Source of the DNA: Aliivibrio sifiae
GTDB taxonomy: Bacteria > Pseudomonadota > Gammaproteobacteria > Enterobacterales > Vibrionaceae
Direction: 5' to 3'
NCBI RefSeq assembly: GCF_002954715.1
Contig: NZ_MSCP01000002.1
Location: 678,253 to 742,252 of the forward strand
DNA length: 64,000 nucleotides
The notes below the pieces were generated by a model. That model made no database searches, was not told the origin of the DNA, and saw nothing but the letters and a program-made list of their open reading frames with translations. Numbering within the stretch: the first letter of the stretch is position 1; the number at the start of each line of letters is the position of its first letter. Both the position numbers and the translations under genes were made by a program. Shown here piece after piece: positions 61,070 through 64,000 of the stretch.

Positions 61070-61693
61070 ATGAATAAAATACATCTTGCTGCTTTAATTT
61101 TTGGTTTGTTTTCAGCTTCAGCTTCTGCAGATATGACTCCATATATAGGGATTAATTTGGGTATAGGAGGCATAGAGGCCCCTGATGCTGATATCGATGG
61201 AATGAACTATTCACAAGAGTCAGGAAAGTTTGCTTGGGGACTTAATTCTGGCGTTTTATTTAACGCTGAAATGAATAATAAATTTCAGTATGGTGCTGAA
61301 GTTAGCTATTCATCATATGCAACTAATGAAACAAAAATTGAAAATTTAAGATTTGATTATGATGGTTATAATGTCGCAGCTTTAGGTGTTGCTAAATATA
61401 ACTTTAATAAAAAATGGAGTATATTTGGAAAGGCTGGTGCTGCTTATACGGTTCAAGATCTTTCAAGTAATGTTAGTGCTTTTAATAAAAAAGAATCAAA
61501 AGTATTACCAAAAATTGGATTAGGTGGCTCATATAATGTGACGAATAATTTTGCACTTAATGTAGGCTTTGAGCATATCTTTGGTGATGATCTTGTTGAG
61601 TTCACGAATAAAGCAAACAATTATCAATTATCAGATTATACTCATGTTGGCTCAGTGACAACGATGTATATTGGTGCTGGATATTCTTTTTAA
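61070..61693 (+). CDS. Small outer-membrane beta-barrel protein
   Basis: 207-aa exported protein: signal peptide MNKIHLAALIFGLFSASASA, then alternating amphipathic strands (TPYIGINLGIGG, WGLNSGVLFNAE, FQYGAEVSYSSY, MYIGAGYSF). The final Phe is the usual outer-membrane assembly signal. The size fits an eight-stranded barrel of the OmpA-like/OMP_b-brl group. There is no periplasmic OmpA domain. ATG 61070 is used, although its ribosome site is weak. It precedes the ToxR-like pair, and a regulatory link is possible. Confidence 0.85.
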   Translation: MNKIHLAALIFGLFSASASADMTPYIGINLGIGGIEAPDADIDGMNYSQESGKFAWGLNSGVLFNAEMNNKFQYGAEVSYSSYATNETKIENLRFDYDGYNVAALGVAKYNFNKKWSIFGKAGAAYTVQDLSSNVSAFNKKESKVLPKIGLGGSYNVTNNFALNVGFEHIFGDDLVEFTNKANNYQLSDYTHVGSVTTMYIGAGYSF

Positions 61694-62089
61694 TTTACTC
61701 AATTAATTGTTTATATGTTGTAGTTTTTATACTGCAACATATGACAATAAACCTATACTTCTTCTTTCTTTAAAGTAGAATTTTTGGTTATCTTTAAAAT
61801 GGCGTTTGTTGATCTTTTTAACTAATTAAGTTTAAATTTTGTATATTTAGATGGAATAGTAATTATTTATACATGGCGCCATTTTAATCAATAAAAGATA
61901 AATGATAACATTACAGTGTAACTTTCAATGTTTATTGTTGGGTTTATATATCTTCTTTGTTTGTTTTGTGTAAGAAGAACTCTAATATTCTCATTATGTT
62001 AACTAAGCCAAGAATAAGAGATTGACATTAAATAAGAATAGGTTTATTTATATTCATTATTGACTAGGTACTTATTAAGTAAGGTTTTT
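61694..62089. other. 396-bp intergenic region with an 11-bp inverted repeat flanking 71 bp
   Basis: TTAAAATGGCG at 61795-61805 and its exact complement CGCCATTTTAA at 61877-61887 bracket 71 bp of AT-rich sequence. A second hairpin, ATATGTTGTAG/CTGCAACATAT, follows the outer-membrane protein gene at 61713-61742 without a T run. No gene is apparent. It should hold the promoter of the ToxR-like gene. Confidence 0.5.
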
Positions 62090-62737
62090 ATGCTTTTTAA
62101 ACTTAATGAAATCTATTGGAATCCAAGAACTAAAAAACTGTATAACTCACTAGAAGACGCAAGAAATGATGTAAATGAATACGGCTCAACTACTCCTTTA
62201 GTATCGGATATTCTTAATTTATTAATTAAAGAATACCCTTTAGTTTGTAATAATGAGCATATTAAAAATATACTATGGGGAACTCAATGGATATCTAATG
62301 AAAGCATACCACAGTTAATAAAACGGACTAGAGTTGCGATTAGAGATTCAGAACGTGAAGTGATTGAAAATGTGAAAGGAACAGGATATAAAATTAATAA
62401 CTTGCAATCTATTGATTATAAAGAGATACCTGTAGATATCGACAATGAGTTAATCGAAAATGCTTTGGAGCAAGGCAAAGTAGAATCTAATAAAAAGATT
62501 AAACAAAAACAAATAACAATACTTGTCTTATCAATAGTCACATTTATTTTATCAACAGCATCATTAATTTATTGCGTGAATAAACATGTTTTTTATAAGT
62601 TGGTTCCCTTAGATGAAATAATAAAAGTAAAGGATTTTGATTTTATACGATTATCAGATGATAAATACATTTTAAAGACAAAAAATCAAGAATGTGAGTT
62701 CAATTTAACTAATAAAATAGCTCGATGTAAGGTATGA
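62090..62737 (+). CDS. ToxR-like membrane-bound transcriptional regulator
   Basis: 215-aa bitopic protein. The N-terminal winged helix (about 3-104) ends ENVKGTGYKI, matching the C-terminal wing of ToxR/OmpR-type DNA-binding domains. There is no receiver domain. A linker leads to one membrane helix (about 141-163) and a short periplasmic tail of about 52 residues with Cys202 and Cys213. ATG 62090 follows AAGG. Its stop overlaps the next gene (ATGA). The layout matches ToxR, TcpP and VtrA, but the tail is not one I recognise. Confidence 0.85.
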   Translation: MLFKLNEIYWNPRTKKLYNSLEDARNDVNEYGSTTPLVSDILNLLIKEYPLVCNNEHIKNILWGTQWISNESIPQLIKRTRVAIRDSEREVIENVKGTGYKINNLQSIDYKEIPVDIDNELIENALEQGKVESNKKIKQKQITILVLSIVTFILSTASLIYCVNKHVFYKLVPLDEIIKVKDFDFIRLSDDKYILKTKNQECEFNLTNKIARCKV

Positions 62738-63123
62738 AAACAACAATATCAAAAATATTATTATTAATATCGGCTATTAATTTACTCGTTATAATAGTAT
62801 GGCACAGTATATATAGAGTGGAATTGATAGGAACCATTACTATCAATGACAACTATGTAAAATATGCCAAATATGTAAAATATTTAGACTCAGTAGAAAT
62901 ATTGAATACTCATTCAAGTGATGATTCTTCGGTGTCTACAACTAGTGACTCAAGTGAGTTCATCGTTGACTATGATTTATCTCAAGGGCAACTCTATGCC
63001 TACGACGGAAATAATTATTACATATTAAACATATACTCGTTAGGTGAGTCCTGCTTCGTTACTTTACCTACAGGAAGTAAAAGCCTAAAGAAAATTGGTT
63101 TTTTCTGCACATATAATAATTAA
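62734..63123 (+). CDS. Probable periplasmic partner of the ToxR-like regulator
   Basis: 129-aa protein with one N-terminal membrane helix (about 7-24) and a periplasmic domain of about 100 residues. The domain has a Ser/Asp-rich insert (about 61-75), aromatic strands (GQLYAYDGNNYYILNIYS) and Cys107/Cys125. I recognise no family by sequence. Its place, size and topology are those of ToxS, TcpH and VtrC, which bind and stabilise the regulator's periplasmic part. Translation is coupled through ATGA, with AAGG only one base before the ATG. Confidence 0.75.
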   Translation: MKTTISKILLLISAINLLVIIVWHSIYRVELIGTITINDNYVKYAKYVKYLDSVEILNTHSSDDSSVSTTSDSSEFIVDYDLSQGQLYAYDGNNYYILNIYSLGESCFVTLPTGSKSLKKIGFFCTYNN

Positions 63124-63300
63124 AAAATCACGATTAGTTATTTTTATATATAAAATGTAAAATCCCATTCATTTATATAGAATGTAATTGTCTATAATTT
63201 GTATTTTAAACTAATTAGGGTAAATTCAGCCTTGTTGTTGATGCGCTAAAGTCTTAGTGAGCATCATTTTGTAATAGTACTTTTTGTTCAGGGTATTTTC

Positions 63301-64000
63301 TTGATTTCTAAATGTTCGTTTTTATATCAGCCAAAAATTCAACATGGAAAGGTTATTGGCGCAGAAGCTTTACTAAGGATCCCAGGCGTATCAAATATAG
63401 AAAACTATATTTCATTAATTACTAATAAGTCGTTATTTGATTACAGCGTTATAAAAAAGGTGCTCTTGGAGCGACGCTCGTATCATGAATACATAGGTAT
63501 GAGTTTTCCTGTATCGATAAATATTTCAATTCAAAGCTTAGAATCTGATTTTTTTGTTGAAAAAGTCTCTAAGCTGTTAGTGAATGAATCTGATGTAACT
63601 TTTGAAATCACAGAAAATGATAATTATTTATCACTAAGTCGTGTTAAAAATGCGATGACAAAAATTAAGTCTTTAGGTGTGAAGTTCTCTCTTGATGACT
63701 TTGGAAAAGGTTTTTCTGATATTGAGCAGGTTTTAGCATTAGATTTTGATGAAATCAAAATAGATGGTTCTCTAGTTAAAAACATAGAAAACAATTTTTA
63801 TAACTACAGACACCTTAAATACATATTAGATGAGCTGTCTGACATTCATGATTTTCATATTGTTATCGAAAGAGTTGAAACTAATAAGCAGTTAGATTTA
63901 ATTGAGTCATATGGCAAAACGTTATCATATCAAGGCTTCTTATTCTCTAAGCCATTGAAAATATTTGATTTGAAAATTACAGGGCATCAAGATGTCGTTG
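63301..64000 (+). CDS. EAL-domain c-di-GMP phosphodiesterase, truncated by window end
   Basis: Open frame from 63301 to the window edge (233 codons and counting). EAL motifs in order are GAEALLRI, VSINIS, FEITEND, SLDDFGKGFSD, EIKIDGSLV, VIERVETNKQL and YQGFLFSKPL. The EAL Glu, Asn, ITE Glu, DD, Lys and late Glu/Gln are all present, so it may be active, although AEGVE is changed to IERVE. No ATG is near; TTG 63301 with CAGGG 7-8 bases upstream is the likely start. It lies 177 bp after the ToxR-like pair, same strand. No GGDEF or sensor domain precedes it. Confidence 0.85.
   Translation, partial: MISKCSFLYQPKIQHGKVIGAEALLRIPGVSNIENYISLITNKSLFDYSVIKKVLLERRSYHEYIGMSFPVSINISIQSLESDFFVEKVSKLLVNESDVTFEITENDNYLSLSRVKNAMTKIKSLGVKFSLDDFGKGFSDIEQVLALDFDEIKIDGSLVKNIENNFYNYRHLKYILDELSDIHDFHIVIERVETNKQLDLIESYGKTLSYQGFLFSKPLKIFDLKITGHQDVV

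Noticed and set aside
61713-61742. Terminator after the outer-membrane protein gene
   Set aside because: The stem is good but no T run follows on either strand, so I list it only as a hairpin.
1-64000. CRISPR arrays, insertion sequences, prophage or integron
   Set aside because: No regularly spaced repeats, transposase, integrase or phage structural genes were seen; the only tandem repeat is the tRNA-derived one.

Overview
ORGANISM. The window looks like a low-GC marine member of the Vibrionaceae, most probably Aliivibrio (A. fischeri group), chromosome 1. The reasons are the AT-rich coding style, the 5S-tRNA-Trp end of an rRNA operon, complete mukFEB, and an order (lolCDE, then divergent plzB-like, mfd, csiV) that as I recall matches Vibrio cholerae. 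This is recognition from memory; no search was run. No phage, transposase, integrase or CRISPR array is visible. LAYOUT. 1-810: 23S-5S spacer, 5S rRNA, tRNA-Trp, and a 125-bp tandem repeat made of the tRNA 3' half plus its terminator. 811-8830: ppaC, a tiny zinc-ribbon gene, DUF2062, then comEC-msbA-lpxK-ycaR-kdsB (DNA uptake, lipid A flipping, lipid A kinase, Kdo activation), the enterobacterial ycaI-kdsB order without ycaQ. 8831-18245: elyC, divergent cmoM-mukF-mukE-mukB (tRNA wobble methylation and the MukBEF condensin), a small membrane protein and a J-domain protein. 18241-26500: a two-component pair, a zinc-ribbon protein, a PTS EIICB permease, NnrS with an NsrR-type site, an alpha/beta hydrolase and an acyltransferase-3 protein. 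26500-33215: a copper/silver export locus (Met/Cys-rich exported protein, CusC-, CusB- and CusA-type pump, cupredoxin). 33230-36870: two tandem paralogous chemoreceptors. 36956-45334: DUF2164, a MATE pump, and the histidine utilisation genes hutIGUH with divergently spaced hutC, plus two HutC-type operators. 45409-52504: a methyltransferase, FKBP isomerase, DsbA-like lipoprotein, csiV, mfd and a PilZ-like gene. 52678-60464: lolCDE (lipoprotein release), zwf-pgl-gnd (oxidative pentose phosphate pathway) and a DedA protein. 60465-64000: an AT-rich accessory-looking stretch with a small outer-membrane barrel, an overlapping ToxR-like/partner membrane gene pair and a truncated EAL-domain gene. HOW THEY WORK TOGETHER. 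Most of the window is conserved housekeeping for the envelope and chromosome. The most novel part is 61070-64000: a ToxR-like membrane-bound transcription factor translationally coupled to a small periplasmic partner (architecture of ToxR/ToxS, TcpP/TcpH or VtrA/VtrC), between an outer-membrane protein and a c-di-GMP phosphodiesterase domain. It may be an undescribed co-component sensory cassette. Other points of interest are the tRNA-derived tandem repeat, the palindrome covering the ribosome site of the PTS gene, the CusB-CusF fusion that has lost one expected Met ligand, and the 27-bp element shared upstream of both chemoreceptors.
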